From positions 1-32,448 of the forward strand of contig JAJAZC010000022.1 in the NCBI GenBank assembly GCA_026785885.1: a stretch of 32,448 nt of DNA, given 5' to 3'. The first letter of the stretch is position 1, and every line of letters starts with the position of its first letter. Positions 25,717 to 32,448 of the stretch are shown here, piece after piece. The DNA comes from Rubrivivax sp. (GTDB lineage Bacteria; Pseudomonadota; Gammaproteobacteria; Burkholderiales; Burkholderiaceae_C). Below the pieces are notes generated by a model. It was not told the origin of the DNA. It searched no databases and worked only from the letters and a program-made list of their open reading frames with translations. The position numbers were made by a program, and so were the translations under genes.

Positions 25717-26927
25717 ACCTGCTGTACTTGAACCACTACGCCGGCAGCCCGGCGCTCGGCATGGAGTACCGGCCCTACTACCTGGCTCGCGAATGGGCGC
25801 GCCTGGGGCACACGGTGCAGCTGCTGGCGGCCGATTACTCGCATGTGCGCAGCACGCAGCCGGCCGCGGGTGATGCGGTCGTCGACGGCATTGCCTACCG
25901 CTTTTACGCAACGCCGCGCTACACCGGTAACGGCGTCGGCCGCGTCAGGAACATCGCCGCTTTCCTGCGCGCGGTGTGGGCCGACAGCGCGCGGCTGGTG
26001 CGCGAATTCAGGCCGGCGGTGGTCATTGCATCCAGCACCTATCCGCTGGACATCTGGGTCGCGCGGCGCATTGCGCGCATGGCGGGTGCCAAGCTGGTCT
26101 ACGAGGTCCACGACCTGTGGCCGCTGAGCCCCATCGAGCTGTCGGGCATGTCGCGCTGGCACCCCTTTGCGCTGCTCTGCCAGGCCGCCGAAGACGCGGC
26201 CTACCGCGATGCCGATGTCGTCATCAGCATGCTGCCCAAGGTGCACGCGCACATGGCCGGCCGCGGGCTGGATCTGCGCAAGCTGCACATCGTGCCCAAC
26301 GGCATTGCGCCGGATGAATGGCAGGGCACGCCGCCGCCGCTGCGCGCCGACGTGGCGCAGGCGCTGGCGGCGGCGCGCGCTGCCGGGCACACGTTGGTCG
26401 GCTACGCCGGATCCATGGGCATGCCCAATGCGCTGGACACACTGCTGGACGCGGCTGCGCTACTGCGTGACGAGCCGATGGCCGCCGTGCTGGTGGGCAG
26501 CGGGCACGAGCAGGCGCGCCTGGCGCAGCGTGCGGTGGACCAGGGGCTGGCCAAGGTGCACTTCCTGCCGCCCATCCCCAAAGCCCAGGTGCCGGCCTTT
26601 CTGGCAGCCATCGACATCGCCTACATCGGCTGGCAGCGGGTGCCGATCTACCGCTTCGGCATCGCACCCAACAAGCTGATGGATTACATGATGGCGCGCT
26701 GCCCCGTGCTGCATGCGGTGGCCGCCGGCAACGACCCGGTGGCCGAAGCGGGCGTCGGCCTGACCGTGCCGCCCGACGATCCGCAGGCGGTGGCTGCCGG
26801 GCTGCGCGCACTGGCCGCGCTGCCCGCCGCAGAGCGGCAAGCCATGGGCGAGCGTGGCCGGGCCTTCGTGTTGGCGCAGCACACCTACCCGGTGCTGGCG
26901 CAGCGCTTTCTGGACGCGTTGCGATGA
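25713..26927 (+). CDS. Glycosyltransferase, WbuB-like (GT4)
   Basis: This 404-residue glycosyltransferase starts VNLLYLNHYAGSP-GMEYRPYYLAREWARLGHTV, a pattern I recognise from WbuB-type transferases, which have been proposed to move N-acetyl-L-fucosamine. KLVYEVHDLWPLSPIEL, VPNGI and SGMSRWHPF are further group features, and the C-terminal part has the donor region YRFGIAPNKLMDYMMARCPVLHAV, typical for the group in place of an EX7E motif. GTG 25713 overlaps the previous stop (GTGA), whereas the upstream ATG at 25644 would overlap by 73 nt. The next gene overlaps by ATGA. The fucosamine link is an inference from similarity; no FucNAc synthesis genes are visible here. Confidence 0.85.
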   Translation: MNLLYLNHYAGSPALGMEYRPYYLAREWARLGHTVQLLAADYSHVRSTQPAAGDAVVDGIAYRFYATPRYTGNGVGRVRNIAAFLRAVWADSARLVREFRPAVVIASSTYPLDIWVARRIARMAGAKLVYEVHDLWPLSPIELSGMSRWHPFALLCQAAEDAAYRDADVVISMLPKVHAHMAGRGLDLRKLHIVPNGIAPDEWQGTPPPLRADVAQALAAARAAGHTLVGYAGSMGMPNALDTLLDAAALLRDEPMAAVLVGSGHEQARLAQRAVDQGLAKVHFLPPIPKAQVPAFLAAIDIAYIGWQRVPIYRFGIAPNKLMDYMMARCPVLHAVAAGNDPVAEAGVGLTVPPDDPQAVAAGLRALAALPAAERQAMGERGRAFVLAQHTYPVLAQRFLDALR

Positions 26928-27688
26928 GCGAGCCCGACAAGCTGAACAAGCCCGACAAGCCCGACAAGCCCGACAAGCCCGACGACACGGACGAGCCCGA
27001 GCTGAGCGCCATCGCCGAGCGTTATGGCCGCCGCAACGCGCAGATACCGATCGACCGCTACAGCCTGCTGCGCCCCGACGTCTGGCAGACCGTGCAAGAG
27101 CGCCAGCGCGCGCTGCTGCGCCTGTTGGTGCGCCACGGCTGCACCGAGCCGCAGGCGCTTCGGCTGGTGGAAGTCGGCTGCGGCGCCGGTGGCAACCTGC
27201 TGGAGCTGCTGCGCATCGGCTTCGCGCCGCAGCGCCTCACGGGACTGGAGCTGCTGCCCGAGCGACACGCGCAAGCGCGCCACGTACTGCCCGCGGCCAC
27301 CGTGCTGTGGCTGGGCGATGCGGTGCAAGCACCCATCGCACCGGCAAGCCAGGACCTGGTGCTGCAGTCCACCGTGTTTTCGTCGCTGCTGGACGACAAT
27401 TTTCAGCAGCAGCTGGCGCACACGATGTGGCGCTGGCTCAAGCCCGGCGGCGCCGTGATCTGGTACGACTTCACCGTCGATAACCCGCGCAATGCCGACG
27501 TGCGCGGCGTGCCGCTGGCGCGCATTCGCGCGCTGTTTCCGCAGGCGCAAATCGACGCGCAGCGCTTGACGCTGGCGCCACCGCTGGCGCGTGCTGCCGT
27601 CAAGCTGCACCCCGCGCTGTGGCGCTGGTTGAATGCGCTGCCGCTGCTGCGTACGCACCTGCTGGCGTGGATAGCCAAGCCGCGATAA
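26924..27688 (+). CDS. Class I SAM-dependent methyltransferase
   Basis: This 254-residue protein has a Rossmann methyltransferase core: motif [19 protein letters not shown] (about 80-97), the acidic strand [10 protein letters not shown], a [24 protein letters not shown] segment (motifs II-III) and [17 protein letters not shown]. The N-terminal 20 or so residues are a Lys-Pro-Asp repeat of no obvious function. In this position it may methylate a sugar or the growing end of the glycan; methylation as chain terminator is known elsewhere but not shown here. ATG 26924 overlaps the previous stop as ATGA. gmd begins 25 nt after its stop. Confidence 0.85.
   Translation: MSEPDKLNKPDKPDKPDKPDDTDEPELSAIAERYGRRNAQIPIDRYSLLRPDVWQTVQERQRALLRLLVRHGCTEPQALRLVEVGCGAGGNLLELLRIGFAPQRLTGLELLPERHAQARHVLPAATVLWLGDAVQAPIAPASQDLVLQSTVFSSLLDDNFQQQLAHTMWRWLKPGGAVIWYDFTVDNPRNADVRGVPLARIRALFPQAQIDAQRLTLAPPLARAAVKLHPALWRWLNALPLLRTHLLAWIAKPR
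26948..26983 (+). repeat. 9-bp in-frame repeat in the methyltransferase N-terminus
   Basis: Four perfect copies of AAGCCCGAC encode Lys-Pro-Asp repeats, with a partial copy (GAGCCCGACAAG) upstream. They lie before the folded domain, where length change should be tolerated. Confidence 0.93.
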
Positions 27689-27713
27689 TTCGGCACTCCA
27701 ACGCGCGCAAGCC

Positions 27714-28829
27714 ATGACCAAGACTGCACTCATCACCGGTGTCACCGGCCAGGACGGCGCTTATCTCGCTGAACTGCTCTTGAACAAGGGTTACGACGTG
27801 CACGGCATCAAGCGCCGCTCGTCGCTGTTCAACACCGACCGCGTGGACCACCTGTACCAGGACCCGCATGTCGACAACCGCCGCTTCACGCTGCACTACG
27901 GTGACTTGACCGACAGCACCAACCTGATCCGCATCGTGCAGCAGGTGCAGCCTGACGAGATCTACAACCTGGCAGCGATGAGCCACGTTGCGGTGAGCTT
28001 CGAGGAACCGGAGTACACCGCCAATGCCGACGGCATCGGCACGCTGCGTTTGCTGGAGGCCATCCGCATCCTCGGGTTGCAAACCAAGACCCGCTTCTAT
28101 CAAGCCAGCACCAGCGAGCTGTACGGTCTGGTGCAGGAAACGCCGCAGACGGAGCGCACGCCGTTTTACCCGCGCAGCCCGTATGCGGTGGCCAAGCTGT
28201 ACGCCTACTGGATGACGGTCAACTACCGCGAGGCCTACGGCCTGTACGCCTGCAACGGCATCCTGTTCAACCACGAAAGCCCGGTGCGCGGTGAGACCTT
28301 CGTCACTCGCAAGATCACGCGCGCCATCAGCCGCATCGCGCTGGGCATGCAGGACTGCCTGTACCTGGGCAACCTGTCGGCGCTGCGCGACTGGGGCCAT
28401 GCGCGCGACTACGTGCAGATGCAGTGGCTGATGCTGCAGCAGCAAAAGCCCGAGGACTACGTGATTGCCACCGGCGTGCAGTACAGCGTGCGGCAGTTTG
28501 TCGAATTTGCGGCGCGCGAGTTGGGCGTTACGCTGGTTTTCTCAGGCCAGGGCGAGCAGGAGATCGGCACCGTCGACAAGGTCGAAGGCAAGCGCGCCAA
28601 GTGCAAGCCCGGCGACGTCATCGTGCGCGTGGACCCGCGCTACTTCCGCCCGACCGAGGTGGAAACGCTTCTGGGCGACCCGTCCAAAGCCAAGGCCCAA
28701 CTCGGCTGGACGCCCACGACCACGCTGCCGGAACTGGTCAAGGAGATGGTGGAGGCCGACTACACGGCCGCCAAGCGCGACAGCATGGTCAAGCTGGCTG
28801 GCTTTCAGGCCTACGACCACCACGAGTGA
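27714..28829 (+). CDS. gmd: GDP-mannose 4,6-dehydratase
   Basis: This 371-residue extended short-chain dehydrogenase converts GDP-mannose to GDP-4-keto-6-deoxymannose. The NADP-binding motif is [10 protein letters not shown] (9-18), with the RR pair (34-35) that contacts the NADP phosphate. Catalytic residues are T133 and E135 (ASTSELYG), Y157 and K161 ([12 protein letters not shown]). [17 protein letters not shown] and [15 protein letters not shown] are family hallmarks. ATG 27714 fits the family start; a GATAAT box at 27684-27689 may help start transcription inside the end of the methyltransferase gene. The next gene, fcl, uses its product. GDP-mannose supply genes are not in the window. 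Confidence 0.96.
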   Translation: MTKTALITGVTGQDGAYLAELLLNKGYDVHGIKRRSSLFNTDRVDHLYQDPHVDNRRFTLHYGDLTDSTNLIRIVQQVQPDEIYNLAAMSHVAVSFEEPEYTANADGIGTLRLLEAIRILGLQTKTRFYQASTSELYGLVQETPQTERTPFYPRSPYAVAKLYAYWMTVNYREAYGLYACNGILFNHESPVRGETFVTRKITRAISRIALGMQDCLYLGNLSALRDWGHARDYVQMQWLMLQQQKPEDYVIATGVQYSVRQFVEFAARELGVTLVFSGQGEQEIGTVDKVEGKRAKCKPGDVIVRVDPRYFRPTEVETLLGDPSKAKAQLGWTPTTTLPELVKEMVEADYTAAKRDSMVKLAGFQAYDHHE

Positions 28830-28866
28830 AGACGACGATGAAGGCGCGGATGAAGGCGACCGGGCA

Positions 28867-29856
28867 ATGCTGAAGACCGACCGCATCCACGTCGCCGGGC
28901 ACCGCGGTCTGGTCGGCAGCGCCATCGTGCGCCGGCTGCAGGTGCTGGGCTACGCCAAACTGCTGCTGCTCACGCACGCAGAACTCGACCTCACCGACGA
29001 AGCCGCAACCCTCGCGTTCTATCGCGAGAACAAGCCCGACCATGTCGTGCTCGCGGCAGCCAAGGTCGGCGGCATCGTTGCCAACCAGCGTTACCCAGCC
29101 GAGTTCATCCGCGACAACCTGGCCATCCAGACCAACGTGATCCACGCGGCGCACTTGTCGGGCGTGCAGCGGCTGCTGTTTTTGGGCTCTAGCTGCATCT
29201 ACCCGAAGCTGGCGCCGCAGCCGATGCGTGAGCGCGATCTGCTCACCGGCCCGCTGGAGCCCACCAACCGCCCGTACGCGCTGGCCAAGATCGCCGGCAT
29301 CGAGATGTGCTGGAGCTACAACCGGCAGTACGGCACGCAGTTTCTTGCCGCGATGCCGACCAATCTCTACGGCCCCGGCGACAACTACCACCCGAGCAAC
29401 AGCCACGTCATCCCGGCGCTGCTGCGCAAGTTTCACGAAGCGAAGCTGCGCAACGAAAACACCGTCAGCGTGTGGGGCACCGGCACGCCGCGGCGGGAGT
29501 TTTTGTACAGCGACGACATGGCCGATGCCTGCGTCTTCCTGTTGAATTTGCCCGATGCCCGGTGGCAAGCGCTGCTCGGCAGCGATGAGCTGGAGAGCGG
29601 GCGCTTCGAGCCGCCGCTGGTCAACATCGGCGTCGGCGAAGACATCACCATTGCCGAGCTGGCAGCGACGGTGGCGCGTGTCGTCGGCTTCACGGGCGAG
29701 GTCGCATACGACGCCAGCAAACCCGACGGCACGCCGCGCAAGTTGATGGACGTAAGCCTGCTGCACAGTGTGGGTTGGCAGGCCAGCACGCCTTTGCTCG
29801 ACGGCTTGACGGCCGCCTACCGCGCGTTCGCGGCAGCGCCACCTGCAGCAGCCTGA
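28867..29856 (+). CDS. fcl: GDP-L-fucose synthase (epimerase/reductase)
   Basis: This 329-residue short-chain dehydrogenase/epimerase turns GDP-4-keto-6-deoxymannose into GDP-L-fucose with NADPH. Family features are [16 protein letters not shown] (NADP site), [23 protein letters not shown], the catalytic S108/S109 (LGSSCIYP), Y137 and K141 ([10 protein letters not shown]), and [23 protein letters not shown]. The frame is open upstream into gmd, but ATG 28867 gives the usual N-terminus. It lies 37 nt after gmd. The pair gmd-fcl predicts L-fucose, or a derivative, in the polysaccharide. Confidence 0.96.
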   Translation: MLKTDRIHVAGHRGLVGSAIVRRLQVLGYAKLLLLTHAELDLTDEAATLAFYRENKPDHVVLAAAKVGGIVANQRYPAEFIRDNLAIQTNVIHAAHLSGVQRLLFLGSSCIYPKLAPQPMRERDLLTGPLEPTNRPYALAKIAGIEMCWSYNRQYGTQFLAAMPTNLYGPGDNYHPSNSHVIPALLRKFHEAKLRNENTVSVWGTGTPRREFLYSDDMADACVFLLNLPDARWQALLGSDELESGRFEPPLVNIGVGEDITIAELAATVARVVGFTGEVAYDASKPDGTPRKLMDVSLLHSVGWQASTPLLDGLTAAYRAFAAAPPAAA

Positions 29857-29918
29857 CGGCGCCGGGCCATTGTCGGTAATGGCCGGCCGTGGTTTGCCGG
29901 TGCGTTATCAACGGTGGG

Positions 29919-29949
29919 TTGTCAGCCGTTAAACCAGCCCGCCGATAAT
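29919..29949 (+). promoter_or_regulatory. Possible promoter before the second aminotransferase gene
   Basis: TTGTCA (29919-29924, 5 of 6 to TTGACA) and GATAAT (29944-29949, 5 of 6 to TATAAT) are separated by 19 nt, slightly long. The -10 box ends 5 nt before ATG 29955, so a transcript from it would have no leader for that start. The 98-nt gap after fcl supports a separate promoter. Confidence 0.45.
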
Positions 29950-29954
29950 TGCGC

Positions 29955-31136
29955 ATGCCAATGGACTTCCTGCCCTTTGCCCTGCCCGAGATCGGCGACG
30001 ACGAGATTGCCGAAGTTGTCGACACGCTGCGGTCGGGCTGGGTCACCACCGGGCCCAAAGCCAAGCGCTTCGAAGCTGCATTCGGTGCGTTTTTGGGCGA
30101 GTTTCTCGGCGCCTTTCCAGGTGACAGCAGCCTGCACTGCATCGCCGTCAACTCCGCCACCGCAGGGCTGCACCTGGCGCTGGAAGCTCTGGGCATAGGC
30201 CCGGGCGACGAGGTCGTCACCACCACGCACACCTTCACCGCGACAGCCGAGGTCGTGCGTTATCTGGGCGCCGACGTGAAGCTGGTCGACATCGATCCCG
30301 TCACGCTCAACATCGACCCGGCAGCGATAGCGGCAGCCATTACGCCGCGCACCAAGGCCATCATGCCGGTGCACTACGCGGGCCTGGCTGCCGACATGCC
30401 GGCCATCCTGGCCATTGCGCGCCAGCACGGGCTCAAGGTGGTGGAGGACGCGGCGCACGCGCTGCCCACCACCAGCGCGGGGCGCCTGGTCGGCACGCTG
30501 GACAGCGACGCCACGGTCTTTAGCTTCTACGCCAACAAGACCATCACCACCGGCGAAGGCGGCATGCTGGTGACGCGTGATGGCGCACTGGCCGAGCGTG
30601 CCCGCGTCATGCGCCTGCACGGCATGAACCGCGACGCCTTCGACCGCTTCACGGCCAAGGTGCCGAGCTGGCATTACGAGGTCGTCGCACCCGGCTTCAA
30701 ATACAACCTGACGGACATCGCTGCAGCGCTGGGCATCCACCAACTGAAGCGCCTGCGCGGCTTTCAGCAACAGCGGGAAGCGCTGGCCGCGCTGTACGAC
30801 GAAGGTCTGGCCGGCCTGCCGCTGATTACCGCACCGCGTGCGCCTGCAGGCCAGACGCACGCCTGGCACCTGTACGTCGTGCGCCTGGCCGACGACGCCG
30901 GCATCACGCGCGACCGGTTCATCGAGCGGCTGTACGAGGCCGGCATCGGCTGCAGCGTGCACTACATCCCGCTGCACCTGCATCCGTACTGGCGTGATCG
31001 ATACGGCTTGAGTGCGGCGCAGTTTCCGCACAGCCAGCGCGCTTACGAGCGCATGGTGAGCCTGCCGCTGTACACGCGCATGACCGACGGCGATGTCGAG
31101 CGCGTCGTGGCGGCGGTGCGATCAGCACTACAGTGA
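29955..31136 (+). CDS. DegT/DnrJ/EryC1/StrS family sugar aminotransferase
   Basis: This 393-residue PLP enzyme probably transfers an amino group to the C4 keto position of a nucleotide 4-keto-6-deoxysugar. The start [35 protein letters not shown] is typical of the C4-aminotransferase group. The Schiff-base lysine is K195 in [15 protein letters not shown], with [12 protein letters not shown] before it and [19 protein letters not shown] near the C-terminus. A product of GDP-perosamine type is possible because Gmd supplies a suitable 4-keto sugar, but a UDP-sugar substrate is equally open. It is clearly different from WlbC at 21278. ATG 29955 or ATG 29961 may be used; a TTG at 29949 is less likely. 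Confidence 0.88.
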   Translation: MPMDFLPFALPEIGDDEIAEVVDTLRSGWVTTGPKAKRFEAAFGAFLGEFLGAFPGDSSLHCIAVNSATAGLHLALEALGIGPGDEVVTTTHTFTATAEVVRYLGADVKLVDIDPVTLNIDPAAIAAAITPRTKAIMPVHYAGLAADMPAILAIARQHGLKVVEDAAHALPTTSAGRLVGTLDSDATVFSFYANKTITTGEGGMLVTRDGALAERARVMRLHGMNRDAFDRFTAKVPSWHYEVVAPGFKYNLTDIAAALGIHQLKRLRGFQQQREALAALYDEGLAGLPLITAPRAPAGQTHAWHLYVVRLADDAGITRDRFIERLYEAGIGCSVHYIPLHLHPYWRDRYGLSAAQFPHSQRAYERMVSLPLYTRMTDGDVERVVAAVRSALQ

Positions 31137-31143
31137 TTTTTTC

Positions 31144-31152
31144 AGGAGGTGA
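31144..31152 (+). promoter_or_regulatory. Very strong Shine-Dalgarno sequence of the Uma2 gene
   Basis: AGGAGGTGA, the full anti-16S complement, lies 3 nt (6 nt from GGAGG) before ATG 31156. It is the best ribosome binding site I noticed in the window and fixes the start. Confidence 0.85.
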
Positions 31153-31155
31153 CTC

Positions 31156-31731
31156 ATGAATGCATTGACGCAACCCAGGCTGAGCCTCGAGGCCTACCTG
31201 GCGTGGGAGAACGAACAACCCGAGAAGCACGAGTTCCACCGAGGCGAAATTTTTGCGATGGTCGGCGCCCGGCGCGTGCATGGCAGGGTGCAGGGGAACC
31301 TGTCGCGTGAATTGGGTGTGCTGCTCAAGGGTTCGCCCTGCCAAGTCTTCGTCGATGGCATGAAGGTGCAAATCGGCGACGACACCATCCTCTACCCGGA
31401 CATCTTCGTCACGTGCGACAAGGCAGACCTGCGCACGGACCTCATCTTCCGCGCACCGACGCTGGTCGTCGAAGTGCTGTCCCCCAGTACCCAGGCCTAC
31501 GACCGCAGCGCCAAGTTCGCGCTGTACCGGCGCATCCCCGCGCTGCGGGAGTACATCCTGGTCGACCCTGACACCCGGCGCGTCGAGGCCTTCCGCCGCG
31601 GCGCAGACGGCCTGTGGGTGCTGCACGACATGAGCGAGACTGACACGCTGGTGGCTGCCAGCATCGACGCCCGCGTGGCGATGGCCGACGTCTTCGACGG
31701 CATCGATCCGCCGGCTGACGCTGCGGTCTGA
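31156..31731 (+). CDS. Uma2 family (DUF820) PD-(D/E)XK nuclease-like protein
   Basis: This 191-residue protein belongs to the Uma2 family, a restriction-endonuclease-like fold that is common in cyanobacteria and scattered elsewhere. The sequence has SLEAYLAWENEQPEKHEFHRGEIFAMVGA at the N-terminus, YPDIFVTCDKAD (the PD of the motif) and LVVEVLSPSTQAYDRSAKFALYRRIPALREYILVDPDTRRVEAF, with E and the later K as likely active-site residues. Cellular role is not known for this family. It sits between an aminotransferase and the initiating transferase of a polysaccharide cluster, where it has no evident function, and it has a far stronger ribosome site than its neighbours. It may be a later insertion. 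Confidence 0.88.
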   Translation: MNALTQPRLSLEAYLAWENEQPEKHEFHRGEIFAMVGARRVHGRVQGNLSRELGVLLKGSPCQVFVDGMKVQIGDDTILYPDIFVTCDKADLRTDLIFRAPTLVVEVLSPSTQAYDRSAKFALYRRIPALREYILVDPDTRRVEAFRRGADGLWVLHDMSETDTLVAASIDARVAMADVFDGIDPPADAAV

Positions 31732-31739
31732 TCCGTCGC

Positions 31740-32333
31740 TTGCCCAAGCGTTTGTTCGATCTATTCGGTGCCGCCGCCGCACTGCTGCTGCTGAGCCCGC
31801 TGCTGCTGTTCGTAGCACTGCTGGTCAAGCTCGACTCGCCCGGCCCGGTGTTCTACCGCCAGCAGCGCATCGGGCGGTATGGCGTGCCGTTTCGCATCCA
31901 CAAATTTCGCACCATGCACGCCTGTGCTGCGGGTTTGCCGATCACCGTCGGCGACGATGCCCGCATCACCCGCGCCGGGCGCACGCTGCGCCGTACGCGG
32001 CTCGATGAGTTGCCGCAATTCATCGATGTGCTGCGCGGCCGAATGAGCCTGGTCGGCCCGCGGCCCGAGGTGCCGCGTTATGTGGCGCTGTACCCACCGG
32101 CGCTGCGTGAACGTGCCTTGGCCGTGCGGCCCGGCATGACCGACCCCGCGTCGCTCAGCTTCATCGACGAAGCCGCGCTGCTGGCAGCCGCGCCGGACCC
32201 CGAAAAAACCTACGTCGAGGTCATCCTGCCGGCCAAGCTGCAACAGGCGGTCGACTACGCGCAGCACGCCACCCTGCGCAGCGATGTGCAGGTGCTGTGG
32301 CAGACCGCCTGCCGGCTGGTGGCGCTGCGATGA
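31740..32333 (+). CDS. Initiating sugar transferase (small monotopic phosphoglycosyl transferase)
   Basis: This 197-residue protein of the bacterial sugar transferase family moves a sugar phosphate from a UDP-sugar to undecaprenyl phosphate, the first step of glycan assembly. One N-terminal hydrophobic segment (about 8-30) leads into VKLDSPGPVFYRQQRIGRYGVPFRIHKFRTMH; the DE catalytic dyad is in RRTRLDELPQFIDVLRGRMSLVGPRPEVPRYV. The size matches PglC-like small enzymes, which lack the extra N-terminal domain of WcaJ or WbaP. The start appears to be TTG 31740 (MPKRLFDLFG); no ATG or GTG fits before the helix. The stop overlaps the next gene as ATGA. Confidence 0.9.
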   Translation: MPKRLFDLFGAAAALLLLSPLLLFVALLVKLDSPGPVFYRQQRIGRYGVPFRIHKFRTMHACAAGLPITVGDDARITRAGRTLRRTRLDELPQFIDVLRGRMSLVGPRPEVPRYVALYPPALRERALAVRPGMTDPASLSFIDEAALLAAAPDPEKTYVEVILPAKLQQAVDYAQHATLRSDVQVLWQTACRLVALR

Positions 32334-32448
32334 GCGCGCCGCAGCCGCAGCAGCGGCCCGACACGCGACTGCCGCAGCCGCAGCCGCAGCCGCAGCCGCA
32401 GCCGCAGCCGCAACCGCAACCGCAACCGCCGGCACCACCGCCACATTC
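32330..32448 (+). CDS. Partial gene with Gln-Pro repeat N-terminus, cut by window end
   Basis: An ATG overlapping the previous stop (ATGA) opens a frame that continues to the window edge: 39 residues of which most are Gln and Pro, from hexamer repeats. The overlap style is the same as for the real genes upstream, so it is probably the start of the next polysaccharide gene. The visible part contains no domain, so no product can be named. Confidence 0.55.
   Translation, partial: MSAPQPQQRPDTRLPQPQPQPQPQPQPQPQPQPPAPPPH
32372..32425 (+). repeat. Hexanucleotide repeat at the start of the last gene
   Basis: Six copies of CCGCAG and three of CCGCAA follow one another, encoding (Pro-Gln)9. The GCAG/GCAA change is silent, so selection may have kept the amino acids while the DNA drifted. 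Confidence 0.92.

Overview
The window is GC-rich, gene-dense chromosomal DNA. Gene content and order (SURF1, an SCO-like membrane protein, ctaA, ctaB and sco in a row; a CIRCE-bearing rpoH; dsbC beside a UbiH-type hydroxylase) point to a betaproteobacterium of the order Burkholderiales, probably near the Rubrivivax/Leptothrix group. The order is a fairly firm inference; the genus is a guess. I see no rRNA, tRNA, CRISPR, integrase or transposase.

Layout. (1) 64-4218, +: late genes of a cytochrome c oxidase assembly operon (SURF1, an SCO-like protein with CxxxC, heme A synthase, heme O synthase, Sco lipoprotein), closed by a perfect 11-bp hairpin shared with the convergent rpoH. (2) 4296-9913, -: ychF, a large MASE1-CHASE-PAS hybrid histidine kinase, and rpoH behind a near-perfect CIRCE operator. 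(3) 9988-19577, mixed strands: housekeeping and accessory genes (pirin, MOSC protein, UbiH-type hydroxylase, DsbC, DUF3429, DUF3108, a hypothetical, enoyl-CoA hydratase, PNPOx-like flavoprotein, lysS). (4) 19645 to the right edge, +: a surface polysaccharide cluster. It holds wlbA (frameshifted), wlbB and wlbC for a diacetamido-uronic acid, a Wzx-type flippase, an acyltransferase, two GT4 glycosyltransferases, a methyltransferase, gmd and fcl for GDP-L-fucose, a second DegT-type aminotransferase, an Uma2-family nuclease and a small initiating phosphoglycosyl transferase. The last gene runs off the window.

How the parts work together. The first operon makes heme A and delivers copper to cytochrome oxidase. 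The rpoH block suggests that HrcA/CIRCE repression controls the heat-shock sigma factor. The polysaccharide genes supply two activated sugar types, transfer and decorate sugars, start the glycan on a lipid carrier and flip it. The first sugar dehydrogenase (WbpA type), any 2-epimerase, the polymerase and the GDP-mannose supply genes are not in the window.

The least ordinary features are: two abutting imperfect palindromes (about 350 bp together) between the flippase and the next gene, which look like two members of one repeat family; many short tandem repeats with periods of 6, 9 or 27 nt, placed in gene ends and linkers where they keep the frame; a single-base lesion in wlbA; and TAnAAT boxes lying only 5-10 nt before several start codons.
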